Origin: Mesorhizobium_B sp035998495
Lineage (GTDB): Bacteria; Pseudomonadota; Alphaproteobacteria; Rhizobiales; Rhizobiaceae
Length of the DNA stretch: 64,000 bases
Assembly (NCBI GenBank): GCA_035998495.1
Contig: DASYHP010000030.1
Location: forward strand, 100,566-164,565
Direction: 5' to 3'
The notes beneath the pieces are model-generated. The model saw only the letters and a program-made list of their open reading frames with translations. It was not told the DNA's origin and did no database searches. The translations under genes were made by a program, and so were the position numbers. Position 1 is the first letter of the stretch, and each line of letters starts with the position of its first letter. Positions 26,753 through 35,245 of this stretch are shown piece after piece.

Positions 26753-27734
26753 TGTCGTTCGTCCCCGATGAAGATTGACCCGTTGAAGACCGGCTCGTTG
26801 AAGACTGGCCTGTTGAAGACTGGCCCGTTGAAGACTGGCGGTCATCGTCCACGGAAACGTCGAGCGTGCCCGCACCGCCGAACTCGGTGGCGCCGGCCGT
26901 GCCCAAGGTGGAACCGGCCGTGCCGAACTCGGTGCCGCCCATCCCGGACGTCGCACCCATCCCGGGCGTCGCACCCATGCCGGTGGCGCCGCCCATGTCG
27001 CCGGAGCCGAAATCGGAGCTCATGCCGGAGCGCGCCCCGCTCGCCTCATAGTCGGCGGAGGCGCGGCGGGCCGAGGCCATCAGGAAGCGGCTCGCCGCGA
27101 AGCCGGCGATCGCCGCCACGGTCAGGAACGCGGCGGGCTGCCGGCGGCCGAAATCACGCACCATGCCGACCATGTCGTCGACGCTGCGGTTCTCCACGGT
27201 GTCGGCCAACTGGCGCAGCCCGCTCACGATGCTGTCGGCGTAAGGCGCGACCGCCTTGCCCTGCTCGTGATCGCGCAGATCCTCGGCGATCCGGCCGGCG
27301 ACGTCCGCCACGCCCTTGAGCTGCTGGGCGGCGGTGCCCTTCTTCTCGTCGGCGAAGGAGCGGGCGCGGTCGGTCAACTGGCTGACCTGCTCGGTCGCGT
27401 AGGACCTGGCCTTCTCCGTCACCTCGCCGAGTTGGTCCTGCGCCTGCGCCTTGAGCGCCTGGAACTGGTCGGTCGCCTGGCTCTTCAGCGCGGACAGGTC
27501 GCCGCTCGCCTGCGACGTGAGATTGGAGAGGTCCGACGCAGCCTGATCCTTCAGCGCGCCGAAGTCGCGGCTCGCCGTGTCGGTGGCGCTGCGGAAATCG
27601 CTTCTGGCCGTGTCGGTGGCCGACTTCAGGTCGCCGGAAACGCCGCCTCCGGAACCGGACGATTTGCCGAGGGTGGTGTCCGAACCGGCGCTCCGATCCG
27701 GGGGGCTGGAATAGGGTCTATCCTGGTCGCTCAT
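26739..27734 (-). CDS. Nutrient-deprivation-induced-type protein
   Basis: 331 residues, start MSDQDRPYSS at 27734 with GAGGAG upstream (a TTG directly before it is ignored). Residues 35-140 form long amphipathic helices with 11-mer-like repeats (ALKDQAASDLSNLTSQASGD), like LEA or apolipoprotein-type stress proteins. A hydrophobic segment (PAAFLTVAAIAGFAASRFLM) lies near 205. The C-terminus is Gly/Met-rich, then QSSTG pentapeptide repeats. Rhizobial relatives are annotated 'nutrient deprivation-induced protein', and they accompany DUF3618 and holin-family genes. It opens this three-gene operon. Confidence 0.75.
   Translation of the reverse strand: MSDQDRPYSSPPDRSAGSDTTLGKSSGSGGGVSGDLKSATDTARSDFRSATDTASRDFGALKDQAASDLSNLTSQASGDLSALKSQATDQFQALKAQAQDQLGEVTEKARSYATEQVSQLTDRARSFADEKKGTAAQQLKGVADVAGRIAEDLRDHEQGKAVAPYADSIVSGLRQLADTVENRSVDDMVGMVRDFGRRQPAAFLTVAAIAGFAASRFLMASARRASADYEASGARSGMSSDFGSGDMGGATGMGATPGMGATSGMGGTEFGTAGSTLGTAGATEFGGAGTLDVSVDDDRQSSTGQSSTGQSSTSRSSTGQSSSGTNDNGRI
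26766..26840 (-). repeat. 15-bp tandem repeat (about 5 units) coding QSSTG pentapeptides
   Basis: Units at 26781-26795, 26796-26810, 26811-26825 and 26826-26840 are near identical (CGTTGAAGACTGGCC on the plus strand), with a fifth degenerate copy at 26766-26780. They encode the C-terminal Ser/Thr/Gln tail of the nutrient-deprivation-type protein, just before the overlapping holin-family gene. Confidence 0.9.
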
Positions 27735-27923
27735 CAAAAACTCCTCGCGCTCGGGGCTCGGATCGGCGTCTCGCTTACGGAACGGTCAACCGAGATTCAG
27801 GTGACGCATCACCGCGCCCGACTGCCGGACAGGCGAAAAACCCCGGCGGTAAAGCGGCGATCACGTCGAGATGAACAGAATGCGCGATCGTCCGCACGGT
27901 TCCCGTTCCTGCGCCCAACTGCC

Positions 27924-27949
27924 GGAAACCGAACGATGTTCCATCCGTT
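27924..27949 (+). promoter_or_regulatory. EcfG-like promoter candidate upstream of YihY gene
   Basis: GGAAAC (27924-27929), 16-nt spacer, CGTT (27946-27949): one mismatch from GGAAC-N16-CGTT. The same divergent 238-bp region has two GGAAC boxes on the minus strand followed at 16-17 nt by CATT or AGTT, pointing to the stress operon. All are weak individually. Confidence 0.25.
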
Positions 27950-27972
27950 AGGGGAAAGAAGGAGGATTGCCG

Positions 27973-29100
27973 ATGGCGTCACTGGATCAAGGAGCGGACG
28001 GCGTTCATGCGCGTGGGCGGCTCGCCGAGCGCCCGTCCGAATTTCCGGCCAAGGGCTGGAAGGACATTCTGTGGCGCGTTTACGCGGAAGCCACCGAAGA
28101 TCGGCTGATGCTGCTCGCCGCCGGCGCCACCTTCTACCTGCTCCTGGCCCTGTTTCCGTTTCTGACCGCCTTCGTGTCGCTTTACGGCTTCGTGGCCGAT
28201 CCGGTGACGGTGGCCGACCACATCGCCTTCCTGGGCAGCTTCATGCCTGGCGGCGGCGTGGAGCTGATCGGCTCGCAGCTCAAGGCGCTGGCGACCCAGA
28301 ACCCCAGCTCGCTTTCCTTGGGCTTCATCTTCGGCCTGGCTCTCGCGCTCTGGAGCGCGAACAACGGGGTGAAGGCGCTGATCGAAGGATTGAACGCGGC
28401 CTATGACGAGGACGAGAAGCGCTCCTTCATCAAGCTCAACCTCGTGTCCTTCGCCTTCACCATCGGGGCGATCCTGACCGGCATCTTCTTTCTCATATCG
28501 GTCGGTGTGGTGCCGGCCATGCTCGCGCTGTTCCATCTCGGCAGCGTGGCGGAGGTCCTGATCAGCATCGGCCGCTGGCCTGTCATGCTGATCGCCGTGA
28601 TCGCCGGCATTTCGCTGCTTTACCGCTATGGGCCAAGCCGCGCGCGGCCCCAATGGCGCTGGGTCACCTGGGGCGCGGTCTTCGCAGCGGTCGTCTGGAT
28701 CGTCGCCTCCATCGCCTTCTCTTGGTATCTGCAGAATTTCGCCGACTACAACGCCACCTATGGCGCGCTGGGCGCGGTGATCGGCTTCATGGTCTGGGTC
28801 TGGATTTCCTGCACCATCCTGTTCGTCGGCGCCGAGCTGAACGCCGAGATGGAACACCAGACGGCCAGGGACACCACCACGGGCAAGGCGCAGCCCATGG
28901 GCGCCCGCGGCGCCAAGATGGCCGACGAGCTCGGCAAGGCGGCCGACGGAAGCGAGACGCCGGAACAGCGGGACGAGGCGGCCTACCAGGCGGCCGCGGC
29001 GGCCGGGACGACCATGCGGCCGCACGAATCGATGACGAACTGGCTCAAGCGGCTGTTCACGCGGCGCGAGCCGCAGCCCGGCGGGCGACGCGCGCCCTGA
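27973..29100 (+). CDS. YihY/BrkB-family membrane protein
   Basis: 375-residue inner-membrane protein of the YihY/virulence factor BrkB family (older 'RNase BN' annotation). About six transmembrane helices: the conserved LLAAGATFYLLLALFPFLTAF near residue 45, then ALWSANNGVKALIEGLNAAYDED, and the C-terminal YGALGAVIGFMVWVWISCTI helix. A roughly 80-residue hydrophilic tail follows. ATG at 27973 follows AGGAGGATTGCCG. Its last 44 bases overlap the 3' end of the convergent dppF-like gene. Function in bacteria is undefined. Confidence 0.88.
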   Translation: MASLDQGADGVHARGRLAERPSEFPAKGWKDILWRVYAEATEDRLMLLAAGATFYLLLALFPFLTAFVSLYGFVADPVTVADHIAFLGSFMPGGGVELIGSQLKALATQNPSSLSLGFIFGLALALWSANNGVKALIEGLNAAYDEDEKRSFIKLNLVSFAFTIGAILTGIFFLISVGVVPAMLALFHLGSVAEVLISIGRWPVMLIAVIAGISLLYRYGPSRARPQWRWVTWGAVFAAVVWIVASIAFSWYLQNFADYNATYGALGAVIGFMVWVWISCTILFVGAELNAEMEHQTARDTTTGKAQPMGARGAKMADELGKAADGSETPEQRDEAAYQAAAAAGTTMRPHESMTNWLKRLFTRREPQPGGRRAP

Positions 29101-29896
29101 TGCTTTCCACGTCGGCGCGCGGCGTCGCGGCGAACAGGGTCCGCGTATAGGGGTGCCGCGGATCGCTGAAGATAGCATCCCGCGTCCCATGCTCCACCGC
29201 TTCGCCGAAATACATCACCATCACCTCGTCGGCGATGAAGCGCACGACGCTGAGATCGTGGCTGATGAACACATAAGTCAGGCCGAACTCGTCCTGCAGG
29301 TCGGCCAGGAGGTTGAGGACCTGCGCCTGAACCGACAGGTCGAGCGCCGACACCGGCTCGTCGAGCACGAGCAGGCTCGGGTTGAGCATCAGCGCGCGGG
29401 CGATCGCGATGCGCTGGCGCTGGCCACCTGAGAACATGTGCGGATAGCGGTTGAAGTGCTCCGGGCCGAGCCCGACGCGTCTCAGCATTGCCATGGCGCG
29501 GTCGCGCCGCTCGGACGCCGGCATGCCGGTGTTCACGAGCAGGGGCTCGGCCAGCACGTCGCCGATCTTCTGGCGTGGGTTGAGCGAGCCGTAAGGGTTC
29601 TGGAACACGATCTGCACCTTGCGCCGCATCTCGGGCGAAAGGCTCTGCTCGCGGATGTCCACCGGCTTGCCTTCGATGAACAGCTCGCCCGAGGTCGGCG
29701 CGTCGATGAGCGTCAGGATGCGCGCGAGCGTGGATTTCCCGCAACCGGACTCGCCCACCACCGCGAGCGTGCGGCCGCGTTCGAGGCTGAAGCTCACGCC
29801 CTTCAAAGCATGGATCACCTTGGCTTTGCCGAAGAGCCCTCCTCCCAGCGCGTAGTCGCGGGTGAGGTTCTTGGCTTCCACGACTGGCGGGTTCAT
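29057..29896 (-). CDS. dppF: Dipeptide/oligopeptide ABC transporter ATP-binding protein (DppF-type)
   Basis: 279-residue ATPase. Walker A is VVGESGCGKSTLARIL near residue 46. Signature MFSGGQRQRIAIARAL, Walker B LLVLDEPVSALDLSVQ and H-loop VFISHDLSVVRFIAD all follow. The C-terminal HPYTRTLFAATP motif is diagnostic of the oligopeptide/dipeptide subfamily (oligo_HPY). Fifth gene of the dppABCDF operon; its start overlaps the dppD stop by four bases. The 3' end overlaps the convergent YihY gene by 44 bp. Confidence 0.92.
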   Translation of the reverse strand: MNPPVVEAKNLTRDYALGGGLFGKAKVIHALKGVSFSLERGRTLAVVGESGCGKSTLARILTLIDAPTSGELFIEGKPVDIREQSLSPEMRRKVQIVFQNPYGSLNPRQKIGDVLAEPLLVNTGMPASERRDRAMAMLRRVGLGPEHFNRYPHMFSGGQRQRIAIARALMLNPSLLVLDEPVSALDLSVQAQVLNLLADLQDEFGLTYVFISHDLSVVRFIADEVMVMYFGEAVEHGTRDAIFSDPRHPYTRTLFAATPRADVESIRARVARRAAARAA

Positions 29897-30741
29897 CGAA
29901 CCGCTCCCTCCGCGTCCGTCAGGAGGCCGTCAGCCACCACCGGCAGCCGGTCGCCGACCGCGTTCTCGGGCAAGGCGGCCAGAAGCGCGCGGGTGTAGGG
30001 GTGTTTCGGGTCTTCGAAGAGCGACAGCACGTCGGCCTCCTCCATCTTGCGCCCCTTGCGCTGGACAATCACGCGGTCCGCGGTTTCGGCTACCACGCCC
30101 ATGTTGTGGGTGATCATGATGAGCGCCATGCCGTGCTCGGCCTGGAGCTGCATCAGAAGGTCGAGGATCTGCCTCTGGATGGTCACGTCGAGCGCGGTGG
30201 TCGGCTCGTCGGCGATCAGGAGCTTCGGGTTGCAGGCGATGGCGATGGCGATCATCACGCGCTGGCATTGCCCGCCCGACATCTGATGCGGAAAGGCCGA
30301 CAGGCGCTGGGCCGGATCAGGGATGCCGACCGCCTCCAGAAGCTCGATCGCGCGCTTGCGCCGCGCCGCCCGGTCCATGCCCAAATGGACGCGCAGGACT
30401 TCCTCCAACTGGAAACCGACGGTGAAGCAGGGGTTGAGGCTGGCCATGGGCTCCTGAAAGATCATGGCCATGTCCTTGCCGACCAGTTTTCGGCGAGCGA
30501 CGGCGCTGAGGCCGAGCAGGTCCGTGCCGGCGAAGCGCATGCGGTCGGCCGTGACCTTGGCCGTCCAGGGCAGAAGGCCCATCACGGCCAGCATGGACAC
30601 CGACTTGCCGGAGCCCGACTCGCCGACAATGGCCAGCACTTCGCCTTCGCTCACCTGCAGCGACACGCCGTCCACCGCCCGGAAAGGCCCCTGGGCCGTG
30701 TCGAACGCGACGACGAGGTTTTCGATCTCGAGAAGGGGCAT
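29893..30741 (-). CDS. dppD: Dipeptide/oligopeptide ABC transporter ATP-binding protein (DppD-type)
   Basis: 282-residue ATPase paired with DppF. Walker A is VGESGSGKSVSMLAVMG near residue 38. Signature is QMSGGQCQRVMIAIAIA, Walker B is LLIADEPTTALDVTIQ, and the H-loop is LIMITHNMGVVAETAD. The C-terminal HPYTRALLAALPE marks the peptide-importer subfamily. It starts 3 bp after the dppC stop. No odd substitutions were seen. Confidence 0.92.
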   Translation of the reverse strand: MPLLEIENLVVAFDTAQGPFRAVDGVSLQVSEGEVLAIVGESGSGKSVSMLAVMGLLPWTAKVTADRMRFAGTDLLGLSAVARRKLVGKDMAMIFQEPMASLNPCFTVGFQLEEVLRVHLGMDRAARRKRAIELLEAVGIPDPAQRLSAFPHQMSGGQCQRVMIAIAIACNPKLLIADEPTTALDVTIQRQILDLLMQLQAEHGMALIMITHNMGVVAETADRVIVQRKGRKMEEADVLSLFEDPKHPYTRALLAALPENAVGDRLPVVADGLLTDAEGAVR

Positions 30742-30744
30742 CGC

Positions 30745-31653
30745 TCAACTCCGCTTCAGCTTGGGGTCGAGCGCGTCGCGCAGGCCGTCGCCCATCAGAT
30801 TGATGGAGAGCACGGTGACGAGGATGGCGAGGCCGGGAAAGGTCACCACCCACCAGGCGCGCAGGATGAACTCGCGCGCCTCCGCCAGCATGGTGCCCCA
30901 TTCGGGCGTGGGCGGTTGCGCGCCCATGCCGAGAAAGCCCAGCGCGGCCGCATCCAGGATGGCGTTCGAGAAGGACAAGGTGGCCTGCACGATCAGCGGC
31001 GCCATGCAGTTGGGTAGGATGGTTCGGAACATCAGCCGCAAAGGCTTCGCGCCGGCGACACGCGCGGCCACCACATATTCCCTGTTCTTCTCTCCCATCA
31101 CCGCGGCGCGGGTGAGGCGCACGAAATGCGGCTGGAGCACCAGCGCGATGGCGATCATGGCGTTGAAAAGGCCAGGCCCCAGGACCGCCACCAGCACGAG
31201 CGCGAGCAACAGCGAGGGAAAGGCGAGGATGATGTCCATGAGCCGCATGATGGCCGTGTCGACCCATCCGCCGAAATAGCCGGCGATCACCCCCACCACG
31301 ATCCCGCCGACCAGCGCCAGCGTGGTGACCACGAGACCGATGAAAAGCGAGAAGCGGGCCCCGTAAAGCAGGCGGGACAGGATATCCCGGCCCACGGCGT
31401 CCGTGCCGAGAAAAAAGGTCGCGCGGCCGCCCTCCCCCCAGATGGGCGGCAGGAGCACGGCGTCCCGATACTGGATCGTGGGATCGTGCGGCGCGATCCA
31501 GGGTGCGAAGACGGCGGCGATGACCAGCAGGACGAACACGACGAGGCCGATCACCGCCCCGCGATTCTCCGAAAAATAATGCCAGAACTCCTTGAGCCGG
31601 CGCGCCCGGGAGGGGTCGAGGCGGACGTCTTCAGCGGAAGCGGTGTCGGCCAT
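30745..31653 (-). CDS. dppC: Peptide ABC transporter permease (DppC-type)
   Basis: 302-residue inner-membrane permease. The N-terminal helix (AVIGLVVFVLLVIAAVFAPW) is followed by a periplasmic region with DAVGRDILSRLLYGARFSL, typical of DppC/OppC. The EAA loop is ARVAGAKPLRLMFRTILPN near residue 205. Five to six transmembrane helices. It is 12 bp downstream of dppB on the same strand. Confidence 0.92.
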   Translation of the reverse strand: MADTASAEDVRLDPSRARRLKEFWHYFSENRGAVIGLVVFVLLVIAAVFAPWIAPHDPTIQYRDAVLLPPIWGEGGRATFFLGTDAVGRDILSRLLYGARFSLFIGLVVTTLALVGGIVVGVIAGYFGGWVDTAIMRLMDIILAFPSLLLALVLVAVLGPGLFNAMIAIALVLQPHFVRLTRAAVMGEKNREYVVAARVAGAKPLRLMFRTILPNCMAPLIVQATLSFSNAILDAAALGFLGMGAQPPTPEWGTMLAEAREFILRAWWVVTFPGLAILVTVLSINLMGDGLRDALDPKLKRS

Positions 31654-31665
31654 GAGAACTCGACC

Positions 31666-32670
31666 TTAGTGGCGGATGCGCGGGTTTATCAGCCCGTAGA
31701 GGAGGTCCACGGCCAGGTTCACCAGCATGATGATGCCGGCGATCAGCAAGAGCCCGCCCTGGATGACGGGATAGTCGCGTCGGAACACCGAATCCACCAT
31801 CCACTTGCCGATGCCCGGCCAGGAGAAGATGGTCTCGGTCAGAATCGCCCCGGCAAGCAACACGCCGACCTGCAGCCCGATCGTGGTGATCACGGGGATC
31901 AGCGCATTGCGCAGGGCATGCACCGTCACCACGCGGAACGGCGACAGGCCCTTGGCGCGCGCGGTGCGGACATAGTCCTCGCTCAGCACCTCCAGCATGG
32001 CCGAGCGCGTCTGGCGCGCGATCACCGCCAGCGGGATCGTCCCCAGGACGATCGTGGGCAGGATCAGATGGCTCGCGGCGGACGAAAACGCTCCTTCCTG
32101 GCCGGACAAGGCTGAGTCGATCAGCATGAAGCCGGTGACGGGCGGGAAGAAGTAGAGGAGCGAGATGCGGCCCGAGACGGGCGTCCATTGCAGGATGCCG
32201 GAGAACAGGATGATGAGCAGAAGCCCCCACCAGAAGATCGGCATGGAATAGCCGACCAGGGCCACGCCCATCATCGCCTGGTCGAAGAAGGAGCCGCGCT
32301 TCAGCGCCGCGAAGATGCCCGCCGGGATGCCGAGGATGACGGCGAACAGGATGGCGCAGACCGAGAGCTCAAGCGTCGCCGGGAACAGATCCGAGAATTG
32401 GGAGAGGACCGGCTGCTTGGTGACGATGGAGGTGCCGAAATCGCCCGTGAGAATGCCGCCGAGATAGTCGAAATACTGGACCACGATCGGCCGGTCGAGG
32501 CCGAGCTGCCGGCTGATCTCGGCATGGCGCTCGGGCGACATCACGCGCTCGCCCGACAGGAGCGCCACGGGGTCGCCCGGCAGGAGCCGGATGAAGGAGA
32601 AGGCGATGATCGAGACGCCGACGAAAGTCGGGATCAGAACGGCCAGACGGCCGAGAAAAAATCGCAGCAT
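31666..32670 (-). CDS. dppB: Peptide ABC transporter permease (DppB-type)
   Basis: 334-residue permease. N-terminal VLIPTFVGVSIIAFSFIRLL and LPGDPVALL, followed by the binding-protein-dependent transport domain. The EAA loop is RTARAKGLSPFRVVTVHALR near residue 225, and a C-terminal TETIFSWPGIGKWMVDSVF block is classic DppB/OppB. It is separated from dppA by 89 bp containing a strong hairpin. Confidence 0.92.
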   Translation of the reverse strand: MLRFFLGRLAVLIPTFVGVSIIAFSFIRLLPGDPVALLSGERVMSPERHAEISRQLGLDRPIVVQYFDYLGGILTGDFGTSIVTKQPVLSQFSDLFPATLELSVCAILFAVILGIPAGIFAALKRGSFFDQAMMGVALVGYSMPIFWWGLLLIILFSGILQWTPVSGRISLLYFFPPVTGFMLIDSALSGQEGAFSSAASHLILPTIVLGTIPLAVIARQTRSAMLEVLSEDYVRTARAKGLSPFRVVTVHALRNALIPVITTIGLQVGVLLAGAILTETIFSWPGIGKWMVDSVFRRDYPVIQGGLLLIAGIIMLVNLAVDLLYGLINPRIRH

Positions 32671-32705
32671 GGAGGCAATCCAGATCGGCCTCTGGCCGAT
32701 GCAGC

Positions 32706-32738
32706 GCGGGGGCGCCCGTGGGATACGGACGCCCCCGC
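32706..32738 (-). terminator. Hairpin in dppA-dppB intergenic gap
   Basis: GCGGGGGCG (32706-32714) pairs perfectly with CGCCCCCGC (32730-32738). No T-run follows on the minus strand. The position after a binding-protein gene suggests an mRNA 3'-end stabiliser or partial attenuator that gives more DppA than permease. Confidence 0.55.
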
Positions 32739-32759
32739 CGACGTTTCAGCGCGAAAAAC

Positions 32760-34352
32760 TTACTCCGCGAGATCGACGCCGTCGAAGGTGAAGTCGCCGA
32801 GCGGGCTCTGCACGAAGCCCTGTACTTCCTTGCGCATGGGCACCACGGCGAGGCTGTGGTCGAGCGTGGCCCAGGGGGCCTCGCGCTTGAACACGTCCTG
32901 CGCCCGCTTGTAGAGCTCGGCGCGCTGCGTCTGGTCGGTGATCCGCTTGGCGTCGTTCACCAGCTTGTCGAACTCCTCGTTGCACCATTGGGCGCGGTTG
33001 TTGCCGCCCACCGCGTCGCAGCCGAGCAGGGTGTGGAGGAAGTTGTCGGGATCGCCGTTGTCGCCCGTCCAGCCCAGGATCACCGCGCCGTCGCGGTCCT
33101 TGGCCTTGGAGCGTTCGAGATATTCGGCCCACTCATAAGAATCGATCTCGGCATCCACCCCGATCTTGGCGAGGTCGGCCTGGATCAGCTCGGCCGCGCG
33201 GCGCGCGTTGAGCATGTAGGGCCGGGAAACCGGCATGGCCCAGATCTTCATGTTGAGATCGGTCACGCCCGCTTCTTCTAGCATCTTCCGGGCCGCATCG
33301 GGATCGTAAGGATCGTCCTGAAGCTGGTCGTTGTAGGACCACATGGTCGGCGGGATCGGCGCCTTGGCCGGCGTCGCTTGGCCCTGGAACACGGCGTCCA
33401 CGATGGCCTGCTTGTTGATGGCCATATTGAGCGCCTTGCGCACGTTCACGTTGTCGAAGGGCGCCTGCGTGGTGTTGTAGGCGAGATAGGCCACGTTGAG
33501 GCCTTCCTGCTCCATCACGTTGAGGTCGGGATTGGCCTTCATGGCCTCGACATCGGCCGCGTTCGGATAGGGCATCAGGTGGCATTCGCCGGCCTGAAGC
33601 TTCTGGTAGCGCACCGAGGCGTCCGGGGTGATGGCGAAGACGAGATCGTCGATCGGCTGCTTGCCGCCCCAATAGTCGGGATGCGCCTGGTAGCGGATCA
33701 CCGCGTCCTGCTGATAGCCGACGAACTTGAAGGGTCCGGTGCCGACCGGCTGCTGGTTGAGCTGGGCTTGGCTGCCTTCGGCCTGAAGCTTGTCGGCGTA
33801 TTCCTTGGAGACGATCGAGGCGAAAGGCATGGCGAGATTGGCCAGGAACGGCGCCTCAGGCTGCTTCAGGTTGAAGCGCACCGTCATGTCGTCCACCTTC
33901 TCGATGGACTCGATCAGGTCGGGCAGGCCCATGCCGGCGAAATACTCCCACGACGCGCCGGGCACATACTGGTTCCAGGGATTGTCGCTCTTCCACTGGC
34001 GCTCGAAGGAGAAGATCACGTCGTCCGCGTTGAGGTCACGGGTCGGCGTGAAGCCTTCGGTGGTGTGGAACTTGACGCCCGGCCGCAGCTTGAACGTGTA
34101 TTGCAGGCCGTCATCGGAGATTTCCCAGCTCTCGGCCAAGCCCGGCTCCACTTCCGTGGTGCCCTTCTTGAACTCGAGCAGGCGGTTGTAGACGGGGTGG
34201 GCCGAGGCGTCGAAGGTCGTGCCGGCCGTGTAAAGGCCTGGGTCGAAGCCTTCGGGCGAGCCTTCCGAGCAGAACACAAAGGTCTTGGCATGACCCACGC
34301 CGCTCCACATGCTCGCGGCCAGAAGGGCCGCCGCAAACAGTTTCAATTTCAT
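32760..34352 (-). CDS. dppA: Periplasmic dipeptide-binding protein (SBP family 5)
   Basis: 530-residue family-5 solute-binding protein. Signal peptide is KLKLFAAALLAASMWSGVGHA (cleavage near residue 22). Family landmarks are KTFVFCSEGSPEGFDPGLYT at the mature N-terminus, GLAESWEISDDGLQYTFKLR near 90 and RKALNMAINKQAIVDAVFQG near 310. A Cys pair near 422 and 435 (GCDAVGGNN, WCNEEFDKL) matches the DppA disulfide region. ATG at 34352 follows AGGGAGCACTCG. It heads the dpp operon; the 213-bp upstream gap to the DUF924 gene holds the promoter. Confidence 0.93.
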   Translation of the reverse strand: MKLKLFAAALLAASMWSGVGHAKTFVFCSEGSPEGFDPGLYTAGTTFDASAHPVYNRLLEFKKGTTEVEPGLAESWEISDDGLQYTFKLRPGVKFHTTEGFTPTRDLNADDVIFSFERQWKSDNPWNQYVPGASWEYFAGMGLPDLIESIEKVDDMTVRFNLKQPEAPFLANLAMPFASIVSKEYADKLQAEGSQAQLNQQPVGTGPFKFVGYQQDAVIRYQAHPDYWGGKQPIDDLVFAITPDASVRYQKLQAGECHLMPYPNAADVEAMKANPDLNVMEQEGLNVAYLAYNTTQAPFDNVNVRKALNMAINKQAIVDAVFQGQATPAKAPIPPTMWSYNDQLQDDPYDPDAARKMLEEAGVTDLNMKIWAMPVSRPYMLNARRAAELIQADLAKIGVDAEIDSYEWAEYLERSKAKDRDGAVILGWTGDNGDPDNFLHTLLGCDAVGGNNRAQWCNEEFDKLVNDAKRITDQTQRAELYKRAQDVFKREAPWATLDHSLAVVPMRKEVQGFVQSPLGDFTFDGVDLAE

Positions 34353-34565
34353 CGAGTGCTCCCTATCAACGTGCGCCCGCTGTGATCGGGGCGCTGCGGA
34401 AGGCCACCCTATAGCCGCCTTTCCGCGGCTTGGAAACTGGGCGGCGCGCCTTCCCTGCCGGCATGTGGATCATGCCCCGTTGCATCGTTTCCAGAGCATG
34501 GCATTCTGCCGCCCGGCGAATGGGTGGAGTGGCGCTTGACGAAGGCATCGGAGGCGAAGGAGCCA

Positions 34566-35114
34566 ATGCGCGATTGGATCGCCCGCGTACTGAGTTTCTG
34601 GTCCGAGGAGGTCGGGCCCGACCGCTGGTTCGAAAGCACGCCCGAACTCGACGACGCGACCCGCAGCCGCTTCCTGCCGCTTTACGAAGCGTTCGCCGCG
34701 GCGCCGCCTGCGGACGCTTGGCGCGAGCCCCAAGCCGCGCTCGCGGCCATTCTTGTGCTGGACCAGTTCCCGCGTAACATGTTCCGCGGGCAGGCCCGGG
34801 CCTTCGCGACCGACGCCCAAGCCTGCGCGCTTGCCCGCAACGCGCTCGACATGAACCTCGACGCCACGCTTCCCGACGAGCGGAAGAAGTTCCTCTACAT
34901 GCCCTTGATGCATTCGGAGGCGCTCGCCGACCAGGAGCGCTGCGTGAGGCTTTTCCGGGAACTCGACGAGCCCGAGTCCCTGCGCTACGCGGAAGAGCAT
35001 CGGGACATCATCGCCCGTTTCGGCCGCTTTCCCCATCGCAACCGCGCGCTGGGCCGCGACAGCACGGACGAGGAGCGACGCTTGCTGGACGAGCACCCCG
35101 GCTACGGCCAGTAG
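34566..35114 (+). CDS. DUF924-family protein
   Basis: 182-residue alpha-helical protein (DUF924, TPR-like solenoid). Conserved blocks are VLSFWSEEVGPDRWF at the start, LAAILVLDQFPRNMFRG near residue 65, FLYMPLMHSEALADQE near 108, and FGRFPHRNRALGR near 150. The start at 34566 (MRDWIARVL) follows GAAGGAGCCA and replaces an upstream in-frame ATG at 34524. Family function is unknown. It stands alone between the dpp operon and fadD. Confidence 0.88.
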   Translation: MRDWIARVLSFWSEEVGPDRWFESTPELDDATRSRFLPLYEAFAAAPPADAWREPQAALAAILVLDQFPRNMFRGQARAFATDAQACALARNALDMNLDATLPDERKKFLYMPLMHSEALADQERCVRLFRELDEPESLRYAEEHRDIIARFGRFPHRNRALGRDSTDEERRLLDEHPGYGQ

Positions 35115-35245
35115 AAGCAAGGGCGGTGAGGCCGGCTGGTCGCGAATTGCGCCAGCTTGCGGCGGGCAGTTGCGCCAGTTCCGCCCGCCGCGCATGATGA
35201 CAGGCAATCAAGAACGGTGCGCAAGCGCGATCTGGGAGGGTAAAG

